This document shows, piece by piece, positions 1-14,430 of a DNA stretch of 64,000 nt; the stretch's first letter is position 1, and the number at the start of each line of letters is the position of its first letter. The stretch is from contig JAJFZO010000645.1 in the NCBI GenBank assembly GCA_021397835.1, positions 434,001 to 498,000 on the forward strand, written 5' to 3'. The translations under genes and the position numbers were made by a program. The notes below the pieces were generated by a model, which saw only the letters and a program-made list of their open reading frames with translations, was not told where the DNA came from and did not search any database. The DNA comes from Moringa oleifera (Eukaryota; Streptophyta; Magnoliopsida; Brassicales; Moringaceae).

Positions 1-465
1 ATATATATATATTAGAAAACATAAAAGTCAAATTAACGGAAAACTTTATAAAAAGCATTTAGTAATTAATTATTTACAAGCACATTTCAACTCCGTTATT
101 ACTATTAGTAAGTTGATCTTATCCTTAGCTACAAATCCGTATTTTAATCCTTAATTTAATTAAAAGTTACAAAGGTTTCCTGTGCACGTAAATGATGTCA
201 AGCAGGAAACATGTTTTCACGACTTTAGGATTATTTTTTGTTTTTCTTTTTTTAATTTTCATTTATGAGATTTCGTATTTCCAAGTTTGTGAAAATTGTG
301 ATAGAATATTCTAAGAAAATGTTTAATTTACAAATTTATATCAATTGAATTATTTTTGAAATAAAAAAATTAAATACAAAAATTTTCTTATGATTCAACA
401 TTTTTATATTTTTTGTAGTTTATAAGAAATAAGAAATTAATAATTTATTTAAATAACAATTATTT

Positions 466-995
466 AGATAAAAGTTATGTAAAACCATAGATTATACTTT
501 ATGTTAAATAATGAATTTTAATATTTAAAAATCAAACTCCAAGATATCGATTTAGATAAAATTGAACTTTAATTTAAACAATTTTTAAAAAATTAAAAAT
601 ATTTTTATTATAAAAATATTTAAAAATAATTTATATAAATTTTACACTCTATTTTTGAGTTTGTTTTACAATTTGAATCACTATTTACTCATAACTTATT
701 TTATACATATATACATTAAAATTTGATATTATAATTTTTTAAAAAATATTTTCAATTTTGTTATAAAAAATTATTTTATTTTTTTGATGGTAACTTGAAT
801 ATATTTTTATACATTTAAAAATTTTTAAATCAAAATTTATTGTATAAGACTTATATTTTAGTATCTCTAACTTTTAAATTTTTTTGATTAGTTTAATTTG
901 ACAGTTCAGCATTAGATTTGTAATATTTTTTAAAGATTAGATTTGTTTGATACATTAAATAATAATTTAAAATTTTATACAATATTTATCTTAAT
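466..995. repeat. MITE-like AT-rich element, copy 1
   Basis: The left end has the family signature (a run like gataaaagttatgtaaaacc, then a tttatgttaa-type segment and a tttaaaaatcaaac segment). The right end, near 945-995, carries the inverted counterpart (aaattttatacaatatttatctt). The interior has the shared family blocks with poly-A/T runs and tttttgatggtaacttgaat. It has no coding capacity. The boundaries are approximate because the copy is decayed. Confidence 0.45.
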
Positions 996-3490
996 TATTT
1001 TCATAATAATTTATCCTCTTGGTTTGAATATTTGGTTTCAATTTTCATGAGGCGGACTTTAATTTGAAAAAGGAGAAAGGAGACTAATTTTGATTTTTTT
1101 TTCATGTGAGAGAAAATAGAATAAAAATTTTTATTAATTTAAATCAAAGATGAAAAAAAATTTAATCCTTGTAGTTGAGCCTTCTAATAAATAAATGTGA
1201 ATTTAAGTCTCAAATTGTTAATTAATTTATTTTTGATAATTAAATTTAAGAACTTATGGATTAGTTATTTGGTGAAGTTTGTCATTGGTTTATCATGATC
1301 AAATGATAAAAAATTCAATAAATAATGTAATTATAAAAAATTAAAAGATACCTCTTAATAATATTATTTAAATCACCTCATCTTAAAAGTGAGTAAACAA
1401 CTTATTAGAAAATGAGACGAGGGTAACTTTTACAAATCTCTGCCATTGTGGTCCAACTCTAAATTAATGCTTATATTATAAAGCACACTAATTTGATCTT
1501 TACATAGTTTTTAATTACATCATTATAAATTAAAAACTATAAAAAAATTAAAATATAAATCATATGTGACAAAAACAAGTTTTTTTTTTTTTAAAAAAAA
1601 AAGAAGATTGTCGCCTTCGAAGGAAGACTTGGTGGATTTTGTGCTTTGAAATGGTCGGACTCACATGGAGTGGAAAAAATGTGCATGCGCCCACTATGTA
1701 AGAATTAATTAGCCTCTCTTAATTTTGTCTCCTTCTTTTGGTGACATAAAATATCATATAATATAAATATAATGTATTAGATACATTAATGTATTAATTT
1801 ATTAATTTATAGACCCATATCAACATATGCATATGGGTTGTTTGTCTTTGAAGATTTCTACAAATATATAATGACTATCAAGACTCTTCTACTATAAATA
1901 CCCCATAAGATGATGGAGTAGTTGAGAATTTTTTTTTTTTTGGTTTACTTTTTTGTCTTTTTGTTTAAATTTCTTCGAACGGGCAGTTCTATTTTAATTT
2001 ATTTTTATATGATCAATAATTTTGAAGGGCTTATAGTTTAAACGGACAATGTTGACGGTTGGGGAAGTGGAAATTATGTTGATGTTTCATTTGTTGAGAC
2101 TAAGGTCTAATTAAGTGTAGAGGGTAGTGTCGATGGTGAAGCATGTCAAATTTGAATTAATTGATTATGGGTGCAAGAATCTATAGTAACAAAAATTATT
2201 GTCTTTGTCACATGGGCATGACACAATTTAATTTTGGACCAACCTAATATAGCATCTTATTAAGTAAATGAATAACATAGAAAATTTCTTTAAAAAATGT
2301 TAATAAGATAGACTACCTTATGGGAGGCAGTTATTAAGAATTTTAATTTATCATCGTAAGAATTTTATAATAATTTAAGTTTGCGTTGAGTTTTTAATAA
2401 AAAATTTAAATTTTTTTTTATAATTTATAATAATCATTCAAAAAAATAATTAAAAAATTTTAATATTAATTTTATTAAATTATGGCGTATTATTATTTTT
2501 TAAAAATTTTAATATGAGCTCAAATTAAGAAAGGATTCTGATCCAATTTATTTTCTCCATTAGCGGAGGCAAACCTTTCAAGCTTATATCTTTTTGTTTA
2601 TCCAACATAAAATATTTTAATTTCCTAACACATAAATTAATTAACCCAAGATAAGATAAACAATTGCTTAGATAAATCCAAAATGTCTCAATCTAGTTCA
2701 TATGAATGACGACAAATTCATGTTGGACTTTTCTAATCTTACCCTAATATGTAATCATACCTTAATTAAAAAGTGATTAATCCCATACCTACTAATTAAT
2801 TTATCCATAATTGAAGATCGGAGAGGACTTTTTTTAAGCCGACTGGAAAAGTAAAAACATAGATTCAAATACAACTCATAGTTACGAAAAAAAAATCATA
2901 TAATTTATTATGTTAATATAATAAAAAAATTTAAAATTTTAACTATAATTTTATTAAATTATTATATATCTACATATATTAAAATTTTAACATAGTTCAA
3001 ATTAATAAAAAAAATTTAATCTCACATTTATATGCCCTATAATGGTTGAAAATTATCGAAATTAACTACTTTGCTCTAATCATGACAACAAAGTGGACTT
3101 TGCTCCTCGGGGTAGTCTTGTAGTCTCATAATTTCTAGAAAATTTGCATCCTTTTCGTTCCTATTTTGCCTTCCGTTTCTCTAACGATACAATGAATGAG
3201 AAGGAAAGCGTGTTTGACAGCGGAGGAAGCAAGAAATGTTCTAGAAAATAAGAATTTTAACATTGGTTAGTCACTTTGCAATATGTACGGAAAACCATGT
3301 GAAATCATACTAGAGATGAAATCTGTGTACTATTGAGACCACTGTTATTACACACATGTCAATTTAGTTTGCTCATGACATGAATGAAGAAAAGAGCACA
3401 GGTTTTGTGATGTCAATTTTAAGTACTTTAATTCTGTGGGTGCTTTGTTGTGGTATAATTATCCCCTCAAATGTACTTTTTTTTTTTTAA

Positions 3491-3909
3491 AGTAAACTTT
3501 TCGTAAAATTTTAATATTTATTTTATATTATTAATTATATATTTAAAAAATATTAAATTAAATTTAAATTAAAAATCTTACAAAAAAATTTTAAAATTTT
3601 TTTGAATACTAAAAATATATTTTTAAAAAATATACAACTAAAATGTTAAAAATTTATTAAAAAATCTTACTTAAAAATTATTTAAATTTGAAAAATGAGC
3701 TCAAAATAAAATGAAAAATTCATTTGAATTATTTTTGAGACATTTTAATAATAAAAATATTTTTAATTTTTTATAATTATTTAAGTTAAATTTTAATTTA
3801 AATTAAAATGATAAATCAAAATTCAATCCGCTATTTTTTTAACATAAAAAATTGATCAATAACATAAAATAAATATTAAAATTTTATGATTTTATATAAC
3901 TTTTACTCT
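3491..3909. repeat. MITE-like AT-rich element, shortened copy 2
   Basis: Both ends carry the family inverted repeat. The left end reads gtaaaattttaatatttatt and the right end reads aataaatattaaaattttat followed by a tataacttttac segment. The copy is about 420 bp, against about 530-560 bp for the fuller copies, which suggests an internal deletion. The interior matches the reverse orientation of other copies (caaaataaaatgaaaaattc and similar). Confidence 0.5.
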
Positions 3910-6900
3910 TTTTAAAAAATATTATTTTAATTTTAATTTTCGGTGTCTTTTTCTCAAACAAATGTCCGAGCAAGAGGAATTGTCTTCTAGAGGATAAGGG
4001 AGAAGTGTCGGAGGGCTTGTATGGTACAAATTTTTCAGAAGTTCAATGTCTTGACTATGCAATCCGGTCATGATTTGCTTTGTGATAAGGAAGTCATTAT
4101 TGCATGTGTTTTACCAATTGTATGATGTTAATCTCTATTTCATAATTGCCCATCTAAAGTTCTTCAATTTGAAACATTAGTTAGAGTGACTTGGGATGCT
4201 CAACCACCAAATGACTTTTTTTTGGTGACTTTTGATGCATTCAAATATTAGTTGGGCTTAAATTAATAAACAAAAATTTACTATAAGTGGTCCATCAAAG
4301 ATCTAATAAAGATTTAAATTTTTTTAATGTTCTTTACAACAAAACAGATTTATATAATAAAAATATCAATCAAAAAGTAAACTAACGTCAATTTGATCAA
4401 AATAACAAGTTACTACGTATCAACAAGGTTGGTATTTATTTGTTAAGATGGCAATAAGCACAACCATCAAAATACTACGTTACTAAAATACTATATAAAT
4501 CAAGTTATATCAAAGTATCAACAGGCTAATTATCTCGATCAGAGAACGAGAACAAGTCAATATCTTATCTATCAAAATTAAATCAAATCATTTTAAACTG
4601 AAATAATAGATATACCCTTCGATTCACCTATAAAAGAAAAAATATACATAATTTCTAAAATTATCCATTCACAACTAAATTTTATTGAATTTTACATTGA
4701 CTTAAACATTTGAAGGTATTCTGTTCATACCGGGACAACTCCTTAACTTTTGTTTTTGTCTTATAGATTCCCGTGAAATCATCCATCATCCATTATCAAT
4801 TGAAAATTCTTCTTTACATGTCAACATCTAGTTATTCGATATTTTTAAGTGACATCAACTTTGATCGTAAAAGACATAAGTTTTTGTTTAGGTTCATATC
4901 ATAAAATTAGAATTACTAAAATAAATATGATAGTATTGTAAAAAAATGAATAATAAAATTTAAATAAACTATAATTTTTACTTAATTTTATCAAATATTT
5001 TAATGATTTTATCATCAAAAATTATCTTTATGGATCAATAAACGTTTTGATTCATTCTTATAAGGTTCTCAAAATCATTTCTTGTTTCTTTTCGTTTTTG
5101 GAAGCATCAAGTGCTAAGATATTACTACTCATTTCACAAATAACATCAACTTTATTTACTATCCCCCTTAACCATTTTTCTTTAAAATGCCTATTAATTA
5201 GCATTGTTCTTGTTCATTTGTCATTATTCTCTCAGTATTTTGGCATCATCCTTGCTTTATTTTATCAGTCTGTTGTCTATGGTTATTTGTCCTATCCTTA
5301 CGGTACTTAGATATTTAATTTAGTAAAGAAAATATATTAACAAAATAAAAATGTTGGGTAATATAACAATTTAAACTGCTCTATTGCCTGTTCAAATTTA
5401 TTAATAATAGTTTTGGAGATAATAAAAGCTTACAATTTCACTTTATTTCCATTCATTTATTTCTCTTATTTATTAATAATTTAAAAACAGGAATTATCAA
5501 TGGTTAATTATTCATCTCTGCAGACTGGTCAAGCTATCAGGGGTAAAATAACATGAATGGAACTTATTGAAGGATCGATCCCAAATGGTCTGAGTTTTTA
5601 AACATTGCCAAACAGAACCCAAATCCAAATTACTGGTGGTGCCCAATTCAAAGATGGGCTATGGTTAGCACATGTATATGTGGCTTCCTTGGACCAATTA
5701 CTGTTTGGCCCAAATTGCCTCCAAACCTGAAAAATTTATAATTCATTCAGAAAATAATAAATCATATAAATATTTTGTGATATTCATTTTATCAGTATAT
5801 GATAACTGAGTTTATATTTCCATTTGGTTCGTTAAAAAAGATTAAGAACACGTAGTTATTAATCGTTAATATTTTCAAGACATAATCATCATTCATTTAA
5901 CTTTTGAGACCATCACTGTAAGAGATTTAAATGAATAATCGAACTAAGATCCTCTATTGATTTCAGTTGTGTTATTCTTTTAAAGATTTCAACGCTTTGT
6001 CGGTATTAGAATAAATTAATGGGTAGAATTAATTTTTATTTTTATTAATTTTTTAAACTAATCCTAGTAATTTATTTTTAATTAATTTCACCAATCTCTC
6101 TTTTCATTTAATCACTTTAATTTGGTTTTCTTAAATTTTTAAGAAATTGTAAAGAGATTTTGTTTAAAACTATAAATTCCCTTCTGAAAAGTGCTAGATA
6201 GCAGTCTCCACTTCCTCCATATTGAACCTAACGGTTTGTTCATCAATGATGAGATTTCGAGCATAATCCTAAATTAGTGTGGATAGTTTGGAAAGAGAAA
6301 AATATTATTAATGTTCTTGATGATCAAGATGCCATCCCTTCATTTTTTCTAGATGATGTTTCTGAAAAATATGGTAAATTATACGTAAGGAATCTTTTAC
6401 TATGGTGCTTAGCTAAATTTTATGGCCATAGAGATGCAAGTTGTGTTGCTTGTGAGCTTACTTCTGCTTTGTTTGCTTGTTGCTTCCAAACCCATGAAAG
6501 TTAAAAGACTCTTTTCTGCCTTACATTTGTAAAGAAAGAGAATTTTGGAAAAAAAAAATTAGTGGAATTAATTGTAAAAAAGAAAAACTTAATTAGTGTG
6601 ATTAATTTAGAAAAATAAAAAATAATATAAAAAGAGAATTAATTTTCATCATTAATTTATTTTAATGATACGTGAACTCAGATCCTCAAATGGTTAGCAC
6701 ATCTTTTACCAGCACCGGAGGATACGAGTTCTTAGTTTAATCCGTTTTAGAATTTAATCACTAAGAACTTCTTTGGCAAGAGAGATAAAATTAGATTATT
6801 ACTTGATGAGATAAAATTAGATTTGTGTTTGATGCAATATGAGAAAAAATTAAAGTTCATCTTGATTTATTTTAGAATATCTTGACATGAAAATAATAAT

Positions 6901-7628
6901 AATAAATTTTTATTACAAGATAACATAACAAATGTTTTATATTTTCGGTATGAAGTTTTTTCTTTTTTTATTATACTTTATCATTCTTTTGACTTAAAAA
7001 GTTTTGATTGTAAGGTAAATTTTATAAATATGAGCAATAACTAAAAGTTAATTATAAATATTTAATTAATGATATTAATATTTTTAAAAGAGTTAAATTA
7101 ATGTAAAATAATTTTTATTTGGAATAGTTTGAAAATTGGAGCAAAAGGAAGACAATGTAGTCTTTATTACATGTTTAGATTGCATTTTAATTAATTAATG
7201 AACATATATAAATAATTATTTATTTATGTATTTATAATTTTTTTAGGTATTTCAATAATAAAAATATACTTAATTTTATTACAGTAATTTGAACTAAAAT
7301 CTAATTTGATTAATTTCTATCAATTTAAAATTTATTTGGATTTATTTTGAAGTTCATGATAAAAATTAGGAGAAATAATATTTTTTTAGAATTTTAAATG
7401 ATATTTATCCTATAAATTAAAAGCTAATCAACCTTCAAGAAGATAAAATTATACCATTCTAAGGAGATACAAATGGATATGGGATCAAGTTATTCTAGTT
7501 CCATTATTTCACTAAACATAAAATTAGGATCAAAATCATCCTATCTAGCCCATGCATGTCCTATGGAACAAATATAGTATATAGTTTTGTTAGCTACGTA
7601 AGATAGAATTGACATTTCGCTACTTTTA

Positions 7629-8188
7629 TTTTAATTTAAGATAAAAATATATAAAATCAAGATATTTATTTTATATTACTAATTAAATTTTCATATTTAA
7701 AAAAGTGACAAATCAAATATTGATTTATTAATTTTTTTTAAATTGGGCTTTAACTCAATGATTATGAAAAATGAAGAATATATTTTTTGTTATTGAAATG
7801 TCTATAAAAATTACTCAAATAATTCATCACTTCCTTTTAGGTCCATGTCTTAAATTTGAATAATTTTCAATACAAAATCTATTTTTCTTAAATTTTTCAA
7901 AAATTTAACTGCAAAAATTTAAAAAATATATATTTTGTAGTGCTCTAAAAATTTTAAATTTTTTGTGATAATTTGAATATTTATTTATATCTATAAAATT
8001 TTTAAATTAAAATTATTTATATAATATCATCAATTTAAATATTCTCAAATTTTAAAATTTTTGACAAGATTAAGTTTAGTTTGGATTGATAGATTAAGAA
8101 TAGATTTCTCACTTTTCAAATATGAGGGTTTGATTGATAACATAATGTAAAAATCAAGATTTTATATGACTTTTATCTTTAATTTAAT
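7629..8188. repeat. MITE-like AT-rich element, copy 3 (best inverted repeats)
   Basis: This copy shows the terminal inverted repeat most clearly. Read inward from the left, it starts ttaatttaagataaaaatat and continues through a catatttaaaaaagtgacaa segment. The right end, read on the minus strand, starts ttaaattaaagataaaagtc and reaches catatttgaaaagtgagaaa. The repeat is about 80 bp with some mismatches. The interior contains the family block with tgataatttgaatatttatt. It is non-coding and so non-autonomous. Confidence 0.6.
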
Positions 8189-8607
8189 GTTTAATGTTAG
8201 CGAATAACTTAAGATAATTTTATTTCATTTTAATGTTTATTCAATTAAACAAAGATAAATTTGTATTTTTGAATTGGAGAAAGAAACTTTATTATCATAA
8301 AATAAAGAAATTTAATGTGGAGTAATATAAATAATTTTTAAAAAATTCAATAAAGAATCAAACAATTATATCTGTTTATCATAATGCAATCCAAATTTGT
8401 AATTTTACTATATAGATTGAAGATATATTTATTTTTATTTTATACTACACCAGGCGCATAATATAATAAAATATTATTTTAGTCTCATTCCAAATTTATA
8501 AGATAATTCAATCTTATCTTGTAATGAGATTTTAATTTATGTAATTTAATTTTCATATATTTTTTATGATTATAATATAGATTTTAAATATTATAAAACA
8601 AAATAAA

Positions 8608-9142
8608 GTAAAAGTATCATAAAACCTTGATATTTATCTTATGTTATTAATCAAATTCAAATGTTAAAAAGTGACAGATTGAACTTGATCTATTGATTTA
8701 GAATAAATTAAATTTTTCCAAAAAATTTAAAAATTGATGAACATATTCAAATTGAAGATTTTATACAATAAATTTTGACTTAAATTTTTTAAATACAAAA
8801 AATATTCAAGATTTATTACAAAATATTTTAGAATTTGTTGAGTACTAAAAATATTTTTTTAAAAAAATTTATAATATCAAAATTTTGATAGATTTACAAA
8901 GAAAATAAGCTTATATCGAAAATTATTTAATATTAAGAGATGAACATAAAATGAAATAAAAAATTCATTTGAGTCATTTTATTAAGCACTTCAACAATGA
9001 AACCTTAATTTTTTATAATCCATGTGAACAAAGGTCTAATTCGGATAAAATTAATAAATTAAGATTTTATTTGTCATTTTTTAAACATGAGAATTTTAAT
9101 GATAATACAAAAGAAATATTAAGGTTTTATATAATATTTTAC
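8608..9142. repeat. MITE-like AT-rich element, copy 4, opposite orientation
   Basis: The left end (gtaaaagtatcataaaacct, then tgatatttatcttatgttat) is the inverted match of the right end (read on the minus strand as gtaaaatattatataaaacc, then ttaatatttcttttgt). The interior matches the reverse complement of copies 3, 5 and 6. A 70-codon frame at 8,969-9,181 lies inside the repeat and is not a gene. Confidence 0.55.
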
Positions 9143-9289
9143 ATAATAAAATATTTAATTAACATAATATTTATTAAATAAAAAAGTCATACATTTTTAT
9201 GAAACTCAAATTCATTGAATAGCTGTCCGATATAATATATTTGAAAAATCATGGCGATGATCCTAAAGTAATACAACTTAATTCAATGG

Positions 9290-9760
9290 AATATTAGGTT
9301 TAGTCTTGGAGGGAGGGCTCTTGGGCCCAACAGCCCATGAAGCCACCTAATTCTCCCAAAGTATATTTTGCTCAAAAGAAAAAAAACAAAATCCAAAAAA
9401 ATGGAGGGATGATGAAAAGAGAAGAAATGGTATCCTCTTTTCTTATAGAAAGAAAGTACTGTTTGGATGTTTTATAGAAAGAAATAAAGCATTTTGGTCC
9501 CTCAGAGCTCCACACCACATCCCTTTCTGTATTATTTGGTAAAATATCACCAACGGATAAAGACAAAACCCTAAGAAACTTCCAGGAAGCACCCTTCTAG
9601 AAGCACACTTTACTGCCCAAATATAGAATCTTTAAAAAGACCAGAGATGCCATTTCTATCCTTTTTTTTTAAACTTTTTTTTGTGAACTTATTTCATGAA
9701 AAAATAAATTCTTTTTTTTTAATAGTTTGCTCATAATCTTTTCTTAAGCATAGGAATCCA
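9290..9760. other. Less AT-rich island with promoter-like motifs, no gene found
   Basis: This stretch differs in composition from its surroundings. It holds a telobox (aaaccctaa, about 9,567-9,575) directly followed by alternating GAA/TTC blocks typical of heat-shock elements (about 9,574-9,603, including ttctagaag). On the minus strand a 64-codon frame starts at 9,566 but ends in a run of Phe codons, and I recognise no domain in it. It could be the relic of a promoter and 5' leader, or a captured gene fragment. The function is inference only. Confidence 0.3.
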
Positions 9761-9828
9761 AGCCATCCTTCCACACCCTTGATCATTTAAGCATCATCAC
9801 TTATAATTTTAGGTGGGATAAATATTAA

Positions 9829-9852
9829 ATATATATATATATATATATATAT
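9829..9852. repeat. (AT)n microsatellite
   Basis: About twelve AT dinucleotides in a row. Confidence 0.9.
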
Positions 9853-11159
9853 TAAATTTTACATAGATTTTAACTTTAATTTTTTATTTTAGTTTTAAAT
9901 TTTAAATTTAAATTAATTTGAATTTGATAAAAAAATTAAGATGCTCAAATTTGGGACCTTGTAATGACAAAATTTTGACTTAAAATTTATACAAATGTAA
10001 AGAAACGTCTAAGCTACCATCACAAAATATTTTAAAAAAATAGCACTAAAAATATTATTTTAATTTTATATTATCAAAAAAATAAATAATTTATGAATAA
10101 AAAATTATTTAAATTTGATGATAAATTTAAAATAAAATATAAAATTTATTTGAATTATTCTTGAGGCAATTTAATGATAAAAATGTCATTAATTTTGCAT
10201 TGTCATTGAAAATAAGGTGTAAAATGAACCAAATTGAGATTTAGATACACATTAAAACATTGAAACGATAAAATTTAAATTAAATTTGAATAAACTTTAA
10301 ATTTATATATATATTTGACCTTCTAAGTTCGTCATTTATCACATTTTAAGGTTTTTTCTTAAATTTTCTCTATATTGGTTTTTCAAATCAAACAACCCTT
10401 TCTTTTCATATGCATTATTTTTCTCAAAGATCAAATGGTTTTTTTTTTTTTTCTAAATTTCATTATTTTATCATAACAAGCTTTTACGAATTTACATGAA
10501 ACAATAATAAAACACAAATTTGAAAAAAATGTTAATTTTGTGTATGGTTGCTATAACTTTTTTATGAAGATGTTGATACATGTTTTTTGCATCCATATGA
10601 AAAAAAAACAACTATTTTTAAAATATTGCATTTATTTAAATTTAAAATTTAAAATAATTTAGGATAAATATAAAAAAAATCATGAACTTAACATGCTTTT
10701 TAGTTTGGACCCTAAACATTAATTTGATTCAATCTTGCCTTGAAAATTTTAATTTAATCTAAATTAGACCTTGATTAAATTAATTATAAAAAATAAAGAT
10801 ATTTAGCAGTTCAAAAAAATTTTACATTCTATTTAAAACCAATAACTTAAATTTGAATAATTTTGGACTCCTAAATTATTTTTTATAAATTTTTTAATAT
10901 TTTTATGAAATAATTTTTTAAAAAAATATTTTTATTGCTTAAAAAATTTTGAATTTTTTTTATAATGGTAGTTTGAATGCTTTTTTACTTATGTGCAAAA
11001 TTTCAAACTAATTTATTTTATAACATTTTTAATTTGAATATTTTTAATTTTTTTTGACATCTAAATTGAACCAAAAAAAAATTAGATATAAAATTAAACT
11101 AATTAAACTTTGAGGTTTAAATTAAAAACCGAATATAGTTCAAAAAAATTTTTATAGTG

Positions 11160-11690
11160 TAAAGGTCCTATAAAACTCTGATATTTATCCTACGTTATGA
11201 AGCAAATTTTTATGTTAAAAAATGTGATAAATCAAATATCAATCTATTAATTTGGTTCAAATTTAATCTTAAGTCAAATAATTATAAAAATTAAAAATAT
11301 TATTATTATTAAAATATCTAAAAAATAATTCAAATGTATTATTCAATTTATTTCAAGTTCAACTCTTAAATTAGAATAATTTTCGTTGTAAAATCTATTT
11401 TTTATGAATTTTTTAAAATTTTGATAACGTAAATTTAAATATATATATTTTTTGTACTAAAAAAATTTTAAAACTTTTTATGATGGTAGCTTGAATATTT
11501 TTTACATATGTAAAAAATTTTAAGTGAAAATTCATTATATAAGATTTTTAATTTAAACATTCTTAATTTTTGAATTTTTAATAATATTTAATTTAAATAA
11601 AAAATTGATAAATTAATATTTAATTTAGTAATTTTTAAATATAAAATTTAATTGATGATATCAAAAATTTATAAAATATTTTTATATTTA
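11160..11690. repeat. MITE-like AT-rich element, copy 5
   Basis: The left end has the family signature (ctgatatttatcctacgtta, then an aaaaatgtgataaatcaaat segment). The interior carries the diagnostic block ttatgatggtagcttgaata followed by a tttacatatgtaaaaaattt segment. The right end carries a weak inverted match (attgatgatatcaaaaattt). The element is non-coding. Confidence 0.5.
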
Positions 11691-11879
11691 TTTAATAATT
11701 AAAAAATATTTTTTTAAATAACGCTTAAAGTTTTAAACAAATTCAATAATTTGCCTATCTTTTATAATTATTATGTCAGAGAAATATTATTACTATGTCC
11801 TTCTAACTCATTTGGACCAATTATTCCATTATATTTTTGAAAAGAAAAAGAAAGTAAGATTTAAGGGATTACTATTAAT

Positions 11880-12330
11880 TACAACTGAAAGCGAAAGGGG
11901 AAGCTCGGTTTACCGCCGTCCGCCGCCTTGGTGGCGCGTTCACAACCGGATTTTCTTTTCCGGTGATTTATTCTTCTCTCACAAGTTTTCTTTCCACGAC
12001 AATTTGGTCGTCTCATAACTAATTCAGGACCTTAAGCCGCCCCAAAATTCGCCGTAGCGGATAAAAGGTTTATTTGGTTGTGCCACGTGGCAGAGCCAAA
12101 GAAGTCAAATATTAAGCAGAAAAAGGTATTGCGGGTCCAACTACTCTTGAATTGAAACGGCCACAAATAGGAATAGAGATCTGCCACGTGTCAAGGTTAT
12201 CTGATTCTTCACGCATAAGATTAGCCTTCCCTTTATAATGAAGTCTTGTATAATTGAACCGAACCGTGTAGTATGGTCAACTAGCAATTCTAGTATGTTC
12301 TTTCTTTTAATTGATGTCAAAATCTCATAA
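11880..12330. promoter_or_regulatory. Orphan promoter-like island with two G-box/ABRE motifs
   Basis: This is a GC-richer island in an AT-rich desert. It has two G-box cores: GCCACGTGGC, a perfect palindrome at 12,082-12,091, and GCCACGTGTC at 12,183-12,192, about 101 bp apart. Such motifs bind bZIP and bHLH factors and act in ABA and light responses in plants. No gene follows closely on either strand. A 46-codon minus-strand frame (about 11,877-12,017) is rich in Arg and Lys and is not recognisable. The island could be a relic promoter, a distal element, or a fragment carried in by a transposon. Confidence 0.35.
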
Positions 12331-14430
12331 TTATCTTTATCCAAAAGTCATATGAACTTTTTTTTGCAACTATTCATATTAATGTCGTGCAAAATTCAAC
12401 TGCCCATTAAATTGAAGAAGAAAGAATTTTAACGATTCAAAGTTGGATCAAAATTGAATTGTGATGATATACTAGATAAATTAAAAATAATAAAAAAATA
12501 ATAAAAAATTAATTATATGTAAAAAAATTATATTTTATTACCGATATTGAATTAAAATTTATAATAAAATTTATATTTTTATAATATTTTTAATTTAAAA
12601 TTTTTATTAATATTAAAGATTTTATACACGTGTAAGGTTCATTTTTAAATTACTCTAATATCCTTTCAAACACAATCAAAATAAACAAAATATTAATTTT
12701 TGTATAAATTTTTTTAAAAATATTAAATATAAATATATAAATAAATTAAAATAATATATTATTTATTTTGATAGTGTTTAATGAGGTGTTTAATTAATTG
12801 TATAAACAAAAATCACATATACATCATATCACGTTAGATGTATATACAAAATGATTAATATCAACAAAAATAATAGATGAAAGCTTACATTGAGAAGTAA
12901 ATAAAACATAAATCTCAAATAAATATAATTTTTTATAAATTTTAAATTAAGATATATATTATTAATATAATTAACTTAAATAATAATAATTACTTGTAAA
13001 AATAACAATAATATTAAAAAATTATAGCTAAATCGATTTTAAATGAACTAGACCGATTAATCCTCTTCTTCACGATTTAATCAATCACCAATGGGTCCAA
13101 TTTGAATGTTAAAATATTGTTATATTTTATGTTAATTTAAATTGTATTGAATTTTTTTTAAAAAAATATAACATGAATGATTTAACAAAATCATGATAAG
13201 TTTTTTTATTTATTTTTATTTTATTTTAATATATGAATTATAAAAAATACATACATTTAAATTTTTCATCAAAAAGCTCAACTTAAATTCGGAACAATAT
13301 AGAATCTTTATCTGGTGTTGTATCGGTCTTTGTTTAAGTTTGTGGTTAGTAATTGTTTGGCCTATTTGAGTTAACCTAACAAGACAACATATTTGGCGTT
13401 ATCAAATTGTTTGAATTAGTGGTCCTTAATACCAATTTAGATTATCGGAGAAATAATTAATGTTTTAGTCAATATAAGCCAATTGTGTCTTAAATGCTCT
13501 AAAGAGTTACCTACCTAAGTTATTTATGGCGTGTTAAGGAGGTCAAGTCAATTTGGTATTTAAATCTACAAATCTTTTCATTCCTATTATGCTACCTCTA
13601 CGTTTTCAATGATCTTCTCATTTAAAATCATTCAATTTAAGAGAAAATTTTAAAATTTCACGATAAAATGATAAATGATAAAATGCATGATTTTTCCATA
13701 TACATAATAAAATGCATGATAAAAAATATTTTTGATATTAAGTTTTTTTATAATAATAATTTGAATATTTCTTTATATTTGTAAATAATTTTAATTAAAA
13801 ATCTGTCATATAAGATCTCTAATTCATATAACTCATTTTTTTAAAAAAATTAAAAACAGTGATTGATTTGGATCGAGTAGATATTTTATGTATAAAATTA
13901 AATTAAAAATACAGAATTTGTGATTAAAAAACATGAATAGTACAATTTTTAAAAATATTTAGCCAAAATGATATTAATTAAGGCAATATCGACATCAAAT
14001 TAAAAGATTAAATAATATTTATGGCCTCGAAATGGAGAGAAGAAATACATTTCATGGAATTGTATCAACAATCTCATAAACATGTTTAACTAAGGTGTGA
14101 ACTTAGATGTTTTGTTTTTTTTTTCTTTTTTTAATGTGTGAAACTGTTTTGCCCCATTAAAGCTCTTAACCAAAATTGATTGTTGCCTGAAGAATGTGTA
14201 ATGTGTTTTTGTTGTCAAATTAATGAACATGAAGTTCATGTTGTTAGTCTCTTCTTATGAAACTTGCAATGTTGGTGTTCTTCTAAATTGTCTCTTTCCA
14301 TGTGGGTAAGCAACCTTTCAATTTCAATTTGGCTCAAACCCAACAAAATTAATTAACTGATAGCATAGATGTAAATTCATATAAACTGTTTGATTTAATA
14401 TTTATAATTTAATTATAAAATTATTAGTCA

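Noticed and set aside
5047..5310. 87-codon open frame rich in Leu, Ile, Phe and Ser
   Set aside because: The hydrophobic composition follows from AT/T-rich DNA; no motif, promoter or codon signal supports it.
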